NCBI GenBank assembly: GCA_015075175.1
Contig: JABTUV010000012.1
Location: forward strand, 62,001 to 126,000
Direction: 5' to 3'
Length of the DNA stretch: 64,000 bases
From: a bacterium
Lineage (GTDB): Bacteria > Hinthialibacterota > Hinthialibacteria > H5-UNCL2
Part shown: piece by piece, positions 45,122-54,766 of the stretch
Numbering within the stretch: the first letter of the stretch is position 1
How the letters are laid out: each line of letters starts with the position of its first letter
Translations under genes and position numbers: made by a program
The notes under the pieces: model-generated
What the model was told of the DNA's origin: nothing
Database searches by the model: none
The model's input: only the letters and a program-made list of their open reading frames with translations

Positions 45122-45415
45122 ATGCATCCCGGCAAGCAATGGTATCTTGTCTCCTACGACGTGCGCGAACCGCGCCGCCTCCACAAAGTGGCGCAGCACC
45201 TCAAGGGATATGGCTCCCGCATGCAGTTCAGCGTTTTCCGCTGCCGCCTGACGGTGCGGGAGTTGGAGCGGCTGGATTGGGAACTCTCTCGAATCTTGGA
45301 AGCGGAGGATGACCTCTTGATCGTTGCACTCTGCTCCTGCTGCCTGGCGATAATGCGCCAGCGTGGGCGAAAGCAGGATTGGTCGGATGAAGCATCCACC
45401 TACGAAGTGATCTAA
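45122..45415 (+). CDS. cas2: Cas2
   Basis: Cas2 is the structural partner of Cas1 in spacer acquisition. The 97-residue product begins KQWYLVSYDVREPRRLHKVA, with the ferredoxin-like fold strand and conserved aspartate, and continues GYGSRMQFSVFRCRLTVREL and EDDLLIVALC. The length is normal. It starts 1 nt after the Cas4-Cas1 stop and is the last cas gene. The open frame is intact. Confidence 0.93.
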   Translation: MHPGKQWYLVSYDVREPRRLHKVAQHLKGYGSRMQFSVFRCRLTVRELERLDWELSRILEAEDDLLIVALCSCCLAIMRQRGRKQDWSDEASTYEVI

Positions 45416-45670
45416 GCATACATGCTTCCGTCGGCGTCGCCGCGCCCGGAACGTGCCGCGCCGCTCAAGCTCTTTGACAATATGGACTTATTAACTCCCG
45501 CTTTACGCGAGGATGCGTGCAAGACTGCTTAAAACGAGTTATACAGGCCCCCTCCACCGCATGGAAACGGTCGGCGAGCGACTCCACCGGCTTCGCCGAG
45601 TCGGACCTGACAGGATGCTTGAAAGGTCGTGGAGACCGTGCAAGACTGATGCAGGTTTGGTGAGGCGGGG
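45416..45670. promoter_or_regulatory. Probable CRISPR leader without array
   Basis: Behind cas2 lies GCTCTTTGACAATATGG (45470-45486), a motif seen in many CRISPR leaders just ahead of the first repeat. The following 190 bases contain no regular repeats; only an 11-mer GTGCAAGACTG occurs twice (near 45517 and 45639), and CCGCATGGAAAC near 45558 looks like the end of some repeats. No array can be called. Confidence 0.4.
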
Positions 45671-45706
45671 GAGCTTCTACCTCTGATGCCGAAAGGCGTT
45701 GAGCAC
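45671..45706. CRISPR. Possible single CRISPR repeat remnant
   Basis: The 36-mer starting GAGCTTCTACCTCTGATGCC and ending GGCGTTGAGCAC has the length, the internal GCCGAAAGGC hairpin and an end that I recall from repeats of related loci. There is one copy only, and it forms the junction with a truncated methyltransferase-like gene. It could be the last repeat left after loss of the array. Confidence 0.35.
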
Positions 45707-46054
45707 ACTGCATGGGCGCTCGCCGTCGAGGAAATAGCGGAACTCCAGATAGTCGGTCAGGATCAGGTTTTGCAGGCTATCGAGGTAGCGCTTGAACTGC
45801 CCGGTCTTCTCGATCTCGTTGAGGGGAACGCCGATGTCCTTGCACTCGATATAGCCGATGGGGGCCTGCCCGCGCTGGACGATGAAGTCGGGCGCGCCGC
45901 AGGCCACGCGCTTGGGTTCGTTGGTCGCTTCGATGCCCGTTCCAAAGGACTCCACCAGCGCCTTGAACGCCGGGCGGTAGCTATGCTCGGTCGCGTTGCC
46001 GGCCGCCAGAGTCCTTTCAACGTCGCGCAGGTACTGCCTGACGGCACGGTTCAA
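45677..46054 (-). pseudogene. N-terminal nuclease-like domain of a DNA methyltransferase, truncated
   Basis: The first 110 codons (RQYLRDVERTLAAGNATEHS, EPKRVACGAPDFIVQRGQAP, IGYIECKDIGVPLNEIEKTG, YLEFRYFLDGERP) match the N-terminal PD-(D/E)xK-like domain that precedes large N6-adenine methyltransferases of type IIG/ISP-like restriction enzymes: PDF and IECK supply the nuclease residues. After GERP the product runs into the repeat-like DNA at 45671-45706 and stops, so more than 80 percent of the gene is gone. TTG 46054 is preceded by GGAAGGAGG. Confidence 0.65.
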
Positions 46055-46336
46055 GGCACGGCCTCCTTCCAGTACGCATAAACCAATGAGAATTACGTGG
46101 ACCGAAACCACAATAATCCAAAACGCGCTTGCGGGGCAATAGGCAATCGCTCATCGGCGCCAGAAACGCCCCCACAGCAGCCGCTCGCGTTCAAGTTGTG
46201 CTCTTCGACCCTCCACAACCGCCGCCCCGCGCTTGCCCGCCGTCGTCGATCCCCCCTGTGCAAACACGCCGCCCCTCCCTGCATCGAGACCGCCGGCGCC
46301 GGCCACGGCGGACGAATTGCTCGTATTCATGCTAGA
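46055..46336. other. Intergenic, end of the accessory island
   Basis: No gene is recognised in 282 bases. Composition shifts back to the GC-rich core type within this stretch; no integrase attachment repeat was found by eye. Confidence 0.35.
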
Positions 46337-46731
46337 ATGGAGCGTGAGGTGGGAACGTCCTTGACCCGAGAGACGCCGGCGTACTTGAACCTGTTGGAAA
46401 ACGGCGAGCTGAACCGGCGCGCCCAGACGGCCGCGGCGGCCATGCGCGAAATGCACCGGCAGGTGGAGACCTGGTCATCGGACCGGACGGACTGGCGACG
46501 CGCGGCCTCCTGGTGCGGCATCTGCTCATGCCCGAGGGCGAGCCGAAACCGAGGCGATTCTTGCGTTCCTGGCCGACAGATTTCCGTCCACACGGCGGTC
46601 AACCTCATGGCGCAGTATCATCCCAACGATCGGCTGTTCCTGTATCCCGAGCCGCAGCGCCGCGTCTCCCGCGCAGAGGTGGGCGGGCCTTCGCAGCCGC
46701 GCGCCGCGTGGGGTTGTCGCGCTTCGTTTGA
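46337..46731 (+). pseudogene. Radical SAM (PflA-like activase) with large internal deletion
   Basis: The start TSLTRETPAYLNLLENGELN with RAQTAAAAMREMHRQVE resembles the N-terminal helix of PflA-like radical SAM proteins just before the cysteine cluster. It jumps directly to LVIGPDGLATRGLLVRHLLM with PEGE, AILAFLADRFP, HTAVNLMAQYHP and SRAEVGRAFAAARRVGLSRF, the C-terminal end of the same family. The cysteine motif and the barrel (about 200 residues) are missing, and at least three frame changes occur. Certainly non-functional. Confidence 0.65.
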
Positions 46732-46929
46732 CTTGATTCGTACCGCCGGCATCCTGCCGGCGTGGTGGGCGCAATCGACTACGATGACGACATGGGAAAG
46801 ATAAGGCCATGGAGCAGGGAGGGACTCGAACCCCGACCGGCGGCTTACACGGCGGCCAGGAAATACCTGGCTTGGGAAGTCGGGCGCAGGCGCAGCACGC
46901 CGCAACTACGGCGTCTTTATGCCAGGTAA

Positions 46930-47267
46930 AGCGTGGCCGACGTAGTAACAAAACCACCGCCTCCCATTCAGCGTGGGTCACACCCACCCGACCTCGGTGG
47001 GTCAAATGAAGGCGGCTATTGACGGGCAGTGAGCAAAGCATCCTCGCAATGATCGAAGCGTACGCTGCACAACCGGATTCGGGCCGTCGGAGTCGAAGGT
47101 GCAAGGGCGCTTGAGCCTGAAGGCTCCCCGGCGTCGCGCGGGACGCACTCCTTCCCATCTCCTCGCACCGTCGGGGATCGCTTCCACGGAGCGCGCGACC
47201 TGTCCGTGGGAGCAAACGGAAGCGGGGAGGAGACGCTTCGCCTGATTGCTGTCGCCGATGGCCGGTG
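46930..47267. other. Intergenic region
   Basis: No gene is supported in 338 bases. A hairpin of CACCCACCCGAC/GTGGGT type (46980-47003) is present. The region follows the island and precedes the 3' end of the first beta-helix gene. Confidence 0.35.
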
Positions 47268-49881
47268 TCAGTACAGCCGCCACTCCCCGATGCTCGGGGC
47301 CTCGAGGCGTGAACAACCGTCCAGGTTGGTCGTCTGTCCGGCACCGACCCCGTCGCCACGCCTTGGTAGGCCTCCGGAACTGACCACCAGGAAATCGACT
47401 GTTGGGATCGGTGCTCTTGAACCAGGGATCCAGGGTGACGATGCCGGACAGCGTCAGCGTGCCCGGTTCGTTGGACCCGACGACCAGGGTCGGCGCGGAA
47501 AGCGCCCAGGGCCTCCTGCACCAACGCGCTGGTCCAGACGCGCACGCGCGGCGGCGGCGAACCCGCGCCCGTGAATCCCACCTGTACGGGAACATCGATC
47601 CCCACATCGCCGGCGGCCCCCTCTCCCGCAATAATGCAGTCCGTCACGTCCAGCACCTGGCCCGAAAGCGACTCGTAGGAGATGCCCACGGGGCCGTCCA
47701 GAATGGTGGAGTTGGTCAGGGGCAGCGGAGGTTGCGTATTGTCGCCCAGAGCGAAGCGGAGGCCGCCGCTGCCGTTGCCGACCAGGCAGAGGTCGTCCAG
47801 GCCGTCCAGGCTGATGGGGGCCTGGGGCGGGGAGTTCGGATCACCGAGGCTGACGCCCCAGCTGGCGGCGTTGATCACCTCCACGCTGGACAGCGCCCCG
47901 TGCTGCCCACCCGACAAAAGGATGCCGCTGGCGCCGTCACGTTGCGGATGCTGCAAGTCGAGATCACGTTGCGAGCGCGGCTGGTGTTGGCGACCAGGAT
48001 CGCTGGGCCGCCCACGTCTCGCACCTCCAGGTTGCGGAAGCTGTGTACGTCCGCCGCGCTGGCGGCGCCGCTGGAAGCGTCCCGCAGCGCCTCCTCGATG
48101 CGGTTGTGGATGGTGCAGTCCTCGATGGTCACGCTGGCGCCCCGCACCTGCACGCCCGTGCCGTAGCCGTTGATCTGTCCGTTCCGGCGTCGCCCACCGC
48201 CGTCCAGTTGCGCACCGTGATCACGTTGAGTTCGTCTGTTCGGTGCGAACGTCGGCCAGCTTTTCGGCGCAGTTCTCCAGCAAGAGGTTCTCCAGGAGCG
48301 CCGTGCCATTGGCATACTGGCTGCCAGCGAAGCTGACCGCCACCGCCGGCGCCTTGGTGCGCCGGATGGCGATGTTGCGTACCACCACGCTCGACGCCTG
48401 ATCCAGGGCCAGCGGAGAGAAAATCTGAAACGTAGCCGCGCCGTTGTAATCCGGGTCCGTCTGCAGCGGGCGCGTCATGAGACTGTTGACGTGCGTGCCG
48501 CAGTCCTCCAGCACGCAGTTTTCCACCAGCACGTCGGTTCCCTGCGGACGCAGCGTGCCCGGCGCCCGCCCATCGAACAGGATGATCCCGCGCGGTTCAC
48601 GTTCTGAACGTAGCAGTTGCGTACCACCGCGGAGAGCGGCGAGAACAGGCTGATGCCATAATACGGCCCCTGCCCGCGGTGTGCGTGGCGCTGCCGATCA
48701 CTATGCAATCCTCCACCGTGACCCAGGTGAACGGAAGGCGCATGACGGAGATGAAGTTGGTGCTCGTGCTGGTGTTGGCAAAAAGATCGTTGATCGAAAC
48801 GCAGTTGCGAACGACCGCCGTGGAAGACTCGACGTTGGCGGGCGCGTTGCGCTCACCGAAGCCGTACTTGGCGTTGTTGGCCATCAGGCAGCTCCAGATG
48901 GACCTGCTCGACAAAGTTCGTCACGATCCCGTAGTTGGGGTTGTCGTGAACAAAACAGCCGGTGGCGAAAAGGAGATGCGCCCTCCAGACGTCAAGGCCG
49001 CGGTCGCCGGCCGCGATATTGCCGCTGTGGTGCACTTCCACGTTGATCAACCTCACCGTCCCGACCCCGCCGAAGGTGGCGCCGTCTTCCACCGACCACG
49101 AGATTGCGGAGTCTTCAAGCACCACCAGGCTGCAGGTGGAGGAGCCAGTCCGGTATCACGTAGCCTTCGAGTAAAAGCCATACTTGCAGCCCGAGACGAC
49201 CGCGTCTTTCATGTAAACCACATTGCTGCTCGTGAGACCGCCGTACCCCGCGACGGCTGAGGACGAGGTAATCCGCACGCCGTTCTCGCCCCAGACGGTG
49301 TAGTTGGGGACGGTGGTGGGATCGATGCTGCCGTCGGTGCTGACCGGCTGGTTGGAGTTGTTGTTGCCGGTGATAAGCACGTTGGAGAGGGTGAAGGTGG
49401 TGGTAGCCGTGCCGGGATAGGCGGCGATGGCGGACTGGCCGGCTTTGGAGCTCACTCCCAACGTACTGAGCGGCGCGGGCAGGAGAATCAGATTCTCCCA
49501 GCCGAGTCGGCCGTTTCTGACGTTGACGCTGAAGGTTCCCAAGTCGCCGCCCTGGCCGGCGTTGGCGGCCAGGGTGCGGGTGGGCGTGGGGGCGCCGACC
49601 AGCGTGGCCGGCTGCGCCCCGGTGGTGGTGAAGGTGACGTTGACCGGGCTGCCCGCGATGGCCAACGTCGTATCCAGCACGTAGGTGGCGCCCGATTGGA
49701 GTTGCACGAAGTTGGTCGGATCCGCGCTGGCGACCGCGCTGTTGATGGCCGACTGGATGGCGGCCGTGTCGGCAGCCGGGTTGGCCGTGGGGGCCGGCAC
49801 GGTGAAGGTCGCGGCGAACGCTCCCGCGCCGGAAAGGAGCAGGGCGCACGAGACGATTAGGGTCAGTTGTTGCCTGTTCAT
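47268..49881 (-). pseudogene. Secreted right-handed beta-helix protein, many frameshifts
   Basis: A signal peptide (LTLIVSCALLLSGAGAFA) starts at ATG 49881 with AAGGAGAAAAGGAC upstream. The protein then reads across several frames as a pectate-lyase-like parallel beta-helix, with repeated units of the form VxxCxxxxN (NVVYMKDAVVSGCKYGFYS; SAISWSVEDGATFGG; VVRNCYVQNVNRAG; LVENCVLEDCGTHVNSL; VTIEDCTIHNRIEE; VLDVTDCIIAGEGA). About 870 residues would result, ending GEWRLY. At least six shifts (near 49150, 48890, 48700, 48560, 48225, 47945 and 47480) break it. Substrate is unknown; extracellular polysaccharide binding or cleavage is likely. Confidence 0.7.
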
Positions 49882-49897
49882 GTCCTTTTCTCCTTTC

Positions 49898-51868
49898 CTA
49901 GCGGTACCGGTCCCAGCCTGCGAGCGGGACCGAGGTGTCGGTGACGGCGCCGACTTCAACCGCGCCGATGTCGGTGAGGTAGTCGGGATCGACGCCATTG
50001 GCGCTGCCGGCGTCGATGGCGGGCGAGCTGGGCAGGGGGACGACGCCCGCCGCATTGAACGGTGAAGCGCCTCCCGCCAACAGTGGGAAGGCCGACACGT
50101 CCGTCGCCGCCATGCCGGCCCCGCCCGGAAACGAGATCATGCGATAGGGGCTCTGGTAAATGAGGTTGAAGCCCAGCCGGGCGAAGTTGGCGTTGCCTGG
50201 ACCCTGGTAGTCCGCCACGCCTCCCTGGCCTCCCACCAAGAGGTTGTTGTAAACCTCCAGCCCGTCGCCGCGCAGCGACAGGTTGTAGCTGCCCGAATTG
50301 ATGACGGTGTTGTTCACGTAGCGGATGGCCGTGGATCGGCCGGTCCAGGTTAATCCTCCGCCTCCCAGCGCGCCCGAATCGACGCTGGTGTCAATCATGC
50401 CGTTGGCGATGCTGCCCAGCACGATGTTGCGTGACAGGAGGATGCCCGAGCTGGCGCGGTCCAACTGCGGTCCGGTCGTGTCCGAGCCGTAGGCCCCCGC
50501 CGACTCCCGGACCACGATGCCGTTCTGGCAGTCAACGAGCACGTTGCCGGCCACGGTGGTGTTTTTGCCGGCCAGCCAGATGCCGGACCCGCCGGACCGT
50601 TCCACTTGGTTGCCGCGCACGATCGCCGCATGGGGCGGATTGATGAGGCGGATGCCGGTTCCCACCGCGTCCAGCACCGCGTTGCCTTCGACCAGCACGC
50701 CTTCCACGTAGTTCTCGTCGATGCGCGGGCCGTCGGAGGCCACGGAGTCGCATAGAAACGTATTGTTGAGGACCATGCAGTCCCGCATGGTAAGGCGAGG
50801 GTCCCCTTTGGGAATCAGGTTGGAGCCCGCGATCGTGCTCTGGACGCGCAGCCAGATGGCCGTCTCGTTGGCCGCGGTCGGTCGGGCCTCGAACAGATTG
50901 TTCTCGATCACGAGGCCCGAACCGCGCGGCCAGTACGTGAAGGAACGGCGGACCATGGAGGGCGTGACGCGATTGTTGCGGAACACCACGTTGTGCATCT
51001 CCTGTTCCGAGGCGTAGATGCCCCCCGCGATCTGGCCCGGATCATTGGGACCGTTGAAGACGCAGTTCTCGATCAGCACGTCGCGGATCACGCCCTCCAG
51101 GTCGCTGACGGACATGTTGAAGCTGACTGCCACCGCCGAGAAACTGTCGCGGGCATTGTCGATGTCGGGATGGGTGAAATCGCAGCCGCGAATGACGATG
51201 TCCTGCGCCCGGTAGCTGAACCGGATGTTGCTGTTGGTGGATTTGAAGCGGCAGTTCTCGACCAGGATGCCGGCGGCGCCCTGTCCCGCGACCGGCGCGT
51301 AGTCGAAATGCAGGCCGACCTCGTTATACGGCGCGATCGGCTCCTCGTCGTTGATGAAGTAGCAGTTGCGGACCGTGATCGGACCCGCGTTGCGAAAGTC
51401 GACGCAGGTACCGGGATTGGTCTGCCCGTACAGGTCGCCGGTGTTGCCGATGTTGTCGCTGGGCGTGGGGTTGGAGATGCTGCAACCCTCGATCACCGCC
51501 GCGCCCGCCAGCGGTCCGAAGGCGACGATGTCGCTGGCGTCGGTGGGACGCCCGCCCGTCAGGTTCTTGCCGTTGATGTCCAAATCCCGGAAAGTCACCC
51601 CCGACCCGATGATCCAGAAGTGGGCCGCCCTCACCTCGCCGCGGGTAGCTCCGCTGGTGAACGTGAGGTTGTCCACGCTTACTGTGATCTGGCCGGGTTC
51701 CACGCGCTGGCCCGAGATCACGATGCGGTCGCCGGCCTGCGCCGCGTTGACCGCGGCCTGGATGGTGGCGTAATCGCCGGGCACGTTGCGGTCCGCGCAC
51801 CATCCGCCCGGGCTGAGCGTCAAGAGTACCGCCGCCCAGCCCCCAAGTCGCAAAATACCTCTTCGCAT
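49898..51868 (-). CDS. Secreted right-handed beta-helix repeat protein
   Basis: An intact 656-residue relative of the gene that follows it. The N-terminus has a signal peptide (GGWAAVLLTLSPGGWC) and the DYATIQAAVNAAQAGDRIVI start typical of NosD/pectate-lyase-like beta-helices. PbH1-type coils follow through the protein: DIVIRGCDFTHPDI, DVLIENCVFNGPND, GLVIENNLFEAR, AIVRGNQVERSGGSGIWLAG and IRYVNNTVINSGSYNLSL. The end LPSSPAIDAGSANGVDPDYL is a frequent C-terminal motif of such proteins. ATG 51868 follows AAGGAGGTGCGATTC. The gap to the next gene is 16 nt, so both are co-transcribed behind the pseudopilin gene. Confidence 0.85.
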   Translation of the reverse strand: MRRGILRLGGWAAVLLTLSPGGWCADRNVPGDYATIQAAVNAAQAGDRIVISGQRVEPGQITVSVDNLTFTSGATRGEVRAAHFWIIGSGVTFRDLDINGKNLTGGRPTDASDIVAFGPLAGAAVIEGCSISNPTPSDNIGNTGDLYGQTNPGTCVDFRNAGPITVRNCYFINDEEPIAPYNEVGLHFDYAPVAGQGAAGILVENCRFKSTNSNIRFSYRAQDIVIRGCDFTHPDIDNARDSFSAVAVSFNMSVSDLEGVIRDVLIENCVFNGPNDPGQIAGGIYASEQEMHNVVFRNNRVTPSMVRRSFTYWPRGSGLVIENNLFEARPTAANETAIWLRVQSTIAGSNLIPKGDPRLTMRDCMVLNNTFLCDSVASDGPRIDENYVEGVLVEGNAVLDAVGTGIRLINPPHAAIVRGNQVERSGGSGIWLAGKNTTVAGNVLVDCQNGIVVRESAGAYGSDTTGPQLDRASSGILLSRNIVLGSIANGMIDTSVDSGALGGGGLTWTGRSTAIRYVNNTVINSGSYNLSLRGDGLEVYNNLLVGGQGGVADYQGPGNANFARLGFNLIYQSPYRMISFPGGAGMAATDVSAFPLLAGGASPFNAAGVVPLPSSPAIDAGSANGVDPDYLTDIGAVEVGAVTDTSVPLAGWDRYR

Positions 51869-51979
51869 GAATCGCACCTCCTTGAATCATTATTGAATCG
51901 GCAGGGCGGCCGGATAGTAGGAAGGGAGTAGAAGCCGCCGCCGGTTTCCAGCTTATTCGTCGCTGCGCTGGGCTTTCGA

Positions 51980-52621
51980 TCAAAGACCGCCCGAGAACCC
52001 GCCCGTGGAACGCACGTAAATATCGCCCCAGCTGGTCAGCCCGTTGGACGGATCGTAGGGGATGCGAGTGGACCCGCTGGCACCCCAGTCGCCGTCCGGT
52101 CCGATTCCGAGCAACACCCATTCACCCACGCGCATCGGCTGCCAGCCGTAGGTCCATGCCAGCCCGCCGAGCGATCCGATACCGTGGTCGAGCACGTCAA
52201 AACCCCGATGCCCGTCCTGGTCGGCGTAGAGGTAGGGAAGCGTCTCGGCGAAGCGGCCAGGTCTGGGGAAGAACACATTATCGGGCGGTACCGCCGCGAT
52301 GTACTGAACCGGCGTCGTCAACAAGTTGAAAATCATCCACCAGGTGCGCGTCACTCCGGGGGGACAGGTGATGCCCAGTCCGGCATCGATGTACTTGGCG
52401 CGCTCGGAGGCGTCGTCGTCGTCCCAGGCGTCAAGAAGGTCCAACTGGTGGTCCACGCGAAGGGTCTCGACGGCCGTGCCGACGTTCCTCATGTCCGCCA
52501 ACGAGCGCGCGATTTTGGCGCGAATCTGCGCCTGCAGAAAGTTGGGGACCGCAATCGCGGCCAGGATGGCGATGATCGCCACTACGATCAGCAATTCGAT
52601 CAGTGTGAATCCCTTCTTCAT
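51980..52621 (-). CDS. Prepilin-type cleavage/methylation domain protein (pseudopilin)
   Basis: The 213-residue product begins MKKGFTLIELLIVVAIIA, a class III signal with the glycine/phenylalanine cleavage site and the invariant glutamate at position 5 of the mature form, then PNFLQAQIRAKIARSLADMR as in type II secretion pseudopilins of Planctomycetota-, Lentisphaerota- and Hydrogenedentota-type genomes. The globular part (DQDGHRGFDVLDHGIGSLGG; GDWGASGSTRIPYDP) is the usual C-terminal domain of this group. ATG 52621 is chosen at the MKKGF; an upstream in-frame start at 52720 lacks a signal. It leads a three-gene leftward unit with two beta-helix proteins. Confidence 0.88.
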   Translation of the reverse strand: MKKGFTLIELLIVVAIIAILAAIAVPNFLQAQIRAKIARSLADMRNVGTAVETLRVDHQLDLLDAWDDDDASERAKYIDAGLGITCPPGVTRTWWMIFNLLTTPVQYIAAVPPDNVFFPRPGRFAETLPYLYADQDGHRGFDVLDHGIGSLGGLAWTYGWQPMRVGEWVLLGIGPDGDWGASGSTRIPYDPSNGLTSWGDIYVRSTGGFSGGL

Positions 52622-53053
52622 GGTCGTTGACGAACCTCCCCCTCGAAGTATCCCGAGCTGTCCCCAGCGCGCGATGGGAACGTCCGGGCCAGGCGAGCGC
52701 CCGGCGAATCCCGCAAACACATGCCTGTAAGGAGCGTCAATTGCTCCTCAAATCGACCAGGGTTAATCCAGACATAACAATTGTGTATACCTATATTCAA
52801 GTTTTCTACACAATTAGAACCTACTTGTCAAGCAAGAAATGCGGCTTGGGGGCGCATGATCCGCCCGAACAGGGCTGGAAGGCAAGACTTAAATAAAGTA
52901 TTTACAGTCAGTTATATGACAATTTTGGCACGTGCTCAGGGTGCGAAATATATGTTCAGCGGCCCTGATTAATTGGGACTTTTGGGATACCCCTATTGTT
53001 CTGATGGGCGAGACGCACATGCCCGATAGCCACTCTACGCGGCTGAGCGGAAG
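52622..53053. promoter_or_regulatory. AT-rich control region 1 upstream of the pseudopilin unit
   Basis: No gene is present. Four blocks are collinear with the region at 60856-61080: TTGTGTATACCTAT (52781), TGTCAAG (52826), TTACAGTCAGTTATATGAC (52902) and AATTGGGACTTTTGGGATA followed by CCCCTATT (52971-52997). The spacings are 45, 121 and 190 against 43, 119 and 198. Both regions lie upstream of a leftward unit, so they probably share a regulator. Confidence 0.65.
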
Positions 53054-54766
53054 TCAATCTCGCGGCGCGTGCCGATGCGCGAGCCAGGCGATGCCTACGC
53101 CTGCGGCCAGGAGGAGCGTCGCAAAGATGAACAGCACGCCGGCCTTCTCAGCGGCCCTGATGGCAAGCACTGCGGTAAGGGCGGCCAGCATCCAAACCGT
53201 CCAGGCCACGATCATGGCGGGACGCGTGGAAGTGCTCCTGGCGACCGGGAGTTGCTGCTGCCGGGCCGCGTGGTCGGTCAGGCGCTGCCAGCCGGAGCTG
53301 GTCTCGCGCGCGCAGAGCTCCATAATCAGCATGACCGTGATCGGCACGAGCAGTCCCACCACGGCGTCGCTCAGTTGCCCGTGGTCGGCAATCCAGCCGA
53401 TAAGTGCAAAGTCGGTTAGGAGCCCCTGGGCCAGCAGCAACTTGATTCCCCCCGCAACCACGGCGGTGACGCCGACGGTCGCCCAGACGCTGTATTGATC
53501 GATGCGGGGGGAGAATAACCCCCAGAGTGAGGGGATCAACATCGGTCCGATCACCAGCGTGACCAGGGACAACACGACCTTTTCGGCTCCACCCAGATGG
53601 GGCATGCACAACGCCAGAGTGATCGCCAGTCCACCGTAAACCACGGTCGCGGTCCGGCCGACAATGACCAGATGGAGCTCGGAAGCCTGCGGCCGAACGA
53701 GGGGGCGGTAGACGTCGAGCGTGAACACGCCGGCGAACACGTTGAGCAGCGAGCTCATGGTGCTGGCGGTGGCGGAGAACATCGCGGCCAGCGTCATCCC
53801 CAGCATCCCGGCGGGCAGCACGTCGCGGCAGACCAGGATGTAGGCCTGCTCGTGCGGCACGCCGGGCTCCATGACGCGGTACACCATGGCGGGCAGCATC
53901 CAGACGATGGGACAGACCAGATACAACGCGCCCGCCAGGTAGGCGACCTTGCGGGCGTCCTTCTCCGTCGGCACGCAGACGAAGCGTTGCACGTAGGTCC
54001 ATTGACCACCGTGGGAACAGATGTTGATCAGCGTCCAGAAGAGCAGGAAGGTCCAGGTGTACTCTCCTCCCACCGGCGAGAGAAAGCCTTCCGGAGACTG
54101 GGAAATGAAATTCCCCAGGCCACCCGCCTTCGCCAGGCTCAGGGGAACGACCAAGAGGACGACCAGCGACAGCACGACGCATTGTACAACGTCGGTCGTC
54201 AGCACCGCCCAGAGTCCGCCGGCCATGGTATAGGCGACCACGACGCCGCCGCCGATTACAATCGCCCAATGCACCGCCAGGGCGCCTGTCGCGGGATCGG
54301 CCAGCGGATGTCCCGGGGCGAGGGGGATCATGGCAGCCACCATCACGGAGAGGGAATAGAGTCCCACCGCCATCCCGGTGCAACCGCTCACGAGATTCAA
54401 CCACGTGTAGGTCTGCACGGTGGTTTGGCCAAAGCGGAGATTGATGTACTCGGCCGGAGTGGTCACGCCCAGTCGATGCCAGCGGCCCGCCAGGAAGTAT
54501 CCTACGGTCAAGGCGCTGATGCCACCCGCACCGACCAGGATCGAGACCGACACCATCCCCAAGCGATAGGCGATGCCCCCCCACACGACGAAGGTACCCG
54601 CGGTGAAAACGGTCATGAACGTCGACAGTCCCGCCATCCACCACGGCGCCCGGCCTCCCGCGGCGAACATTTCCTGGGAGCTGCGGGTCCGGTATACAAA
54701 GATGGCGCCGATGGCCAGGAGGCCGCCCATGTAGATAAAAAGGACCACGACATCAAGATCGGTCAT
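53054..54766 (-). CDS. Sodium:solute symporter family transporter
   Basis: A 570-residue SSS-family importer with about 13 hydrophobic segments. The N-terminus [20 protein letters not shown] with [20 protein letters not shown] and the conserved [14 protein letters not shown] is family-typical. A long amphipathic [20 protein letters not shown] marks the fourth to fifth segments and [20 protein letters not shown] the sodium-site helix. It is the last gene of a leftward cluster of sugar-acid-type oxidoreductases and so likely imports the substrate. ATG 54766 overlaps the preceding gene's stop (ATGA). Confidence 0.9.
   Translation of the reverse strand: MTDLDVVVLFIYMGGLLAIGAIFVYRTRSSQEMFAAGGRAPWWMAGLSTFMTVFTAGTFVVWGGIAYRLGMVSVSILVGAGGISALTVGYFLAGRWHRLGVTTPAEYINLRFGQTTVQTYTWLNLVSGCTGMAVGLYSLSVMVAAMIPLAPGHPLADPATGALAVHWAIVIGGGVVVAYTMAGGLWAVLTTDVVQCVVLSLVVLLVVPLSLAKAGGLGNFISQSPEGFLSPVGGEYTWTFLLFWTLINICSHGGQWTYVQRFVCVPTEKDARKVAYLAGALYLVCPIVWMLPAMVYRVMEPGVPHEQAYILVCRDVLPAGMLGMTLAAMFSATASTMSSLLNVFAGVFTLDVYRPLVRPQASELHLVIVGRTATVVYGGLAITLALCMPHLGGAEKVVLSLVTLVIGPMLIPSLWGLFSPRIDQYSVWATVGVTAVVAGGIKLLLAQGLLTDFALIGWIADHGQLSDAVVGLLVPITVMLIMELCARETSSGWQRLTDHAARQQQLPVARSTSTRPAMIVAWTVWMLAALTAVLAIRAAEKAGVLFIFATLLLAAGVGIAWLAHRHAPRD

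Noticed and set aside
45480-45670. CRISPR array behind cas2
   Set aside because: No motif of 20 bases or more repeats with regular spacing. GTGCAAGACTG occurs twice, 122 bases apart, and CCGCATGGAAAC once. Not enough for an array.
46806-46870. A tRNA-like 3' end on the minus strand (GGTTCGAGTCCCTCCCTGCTCCA-type sequence)
   Set aside because: The T-arm and CCA look right, but the T-stem has mismatches, the anticodon arm (CCGCC...GCCGCC) cannot pair and no D-arm or 5' acceptor is present. It is also inverted relative to tRNA-Gly, so it cannot be a direct attachment repeat. A 45-codon frame (46792-46929) overlaps it and is equally unsupported.
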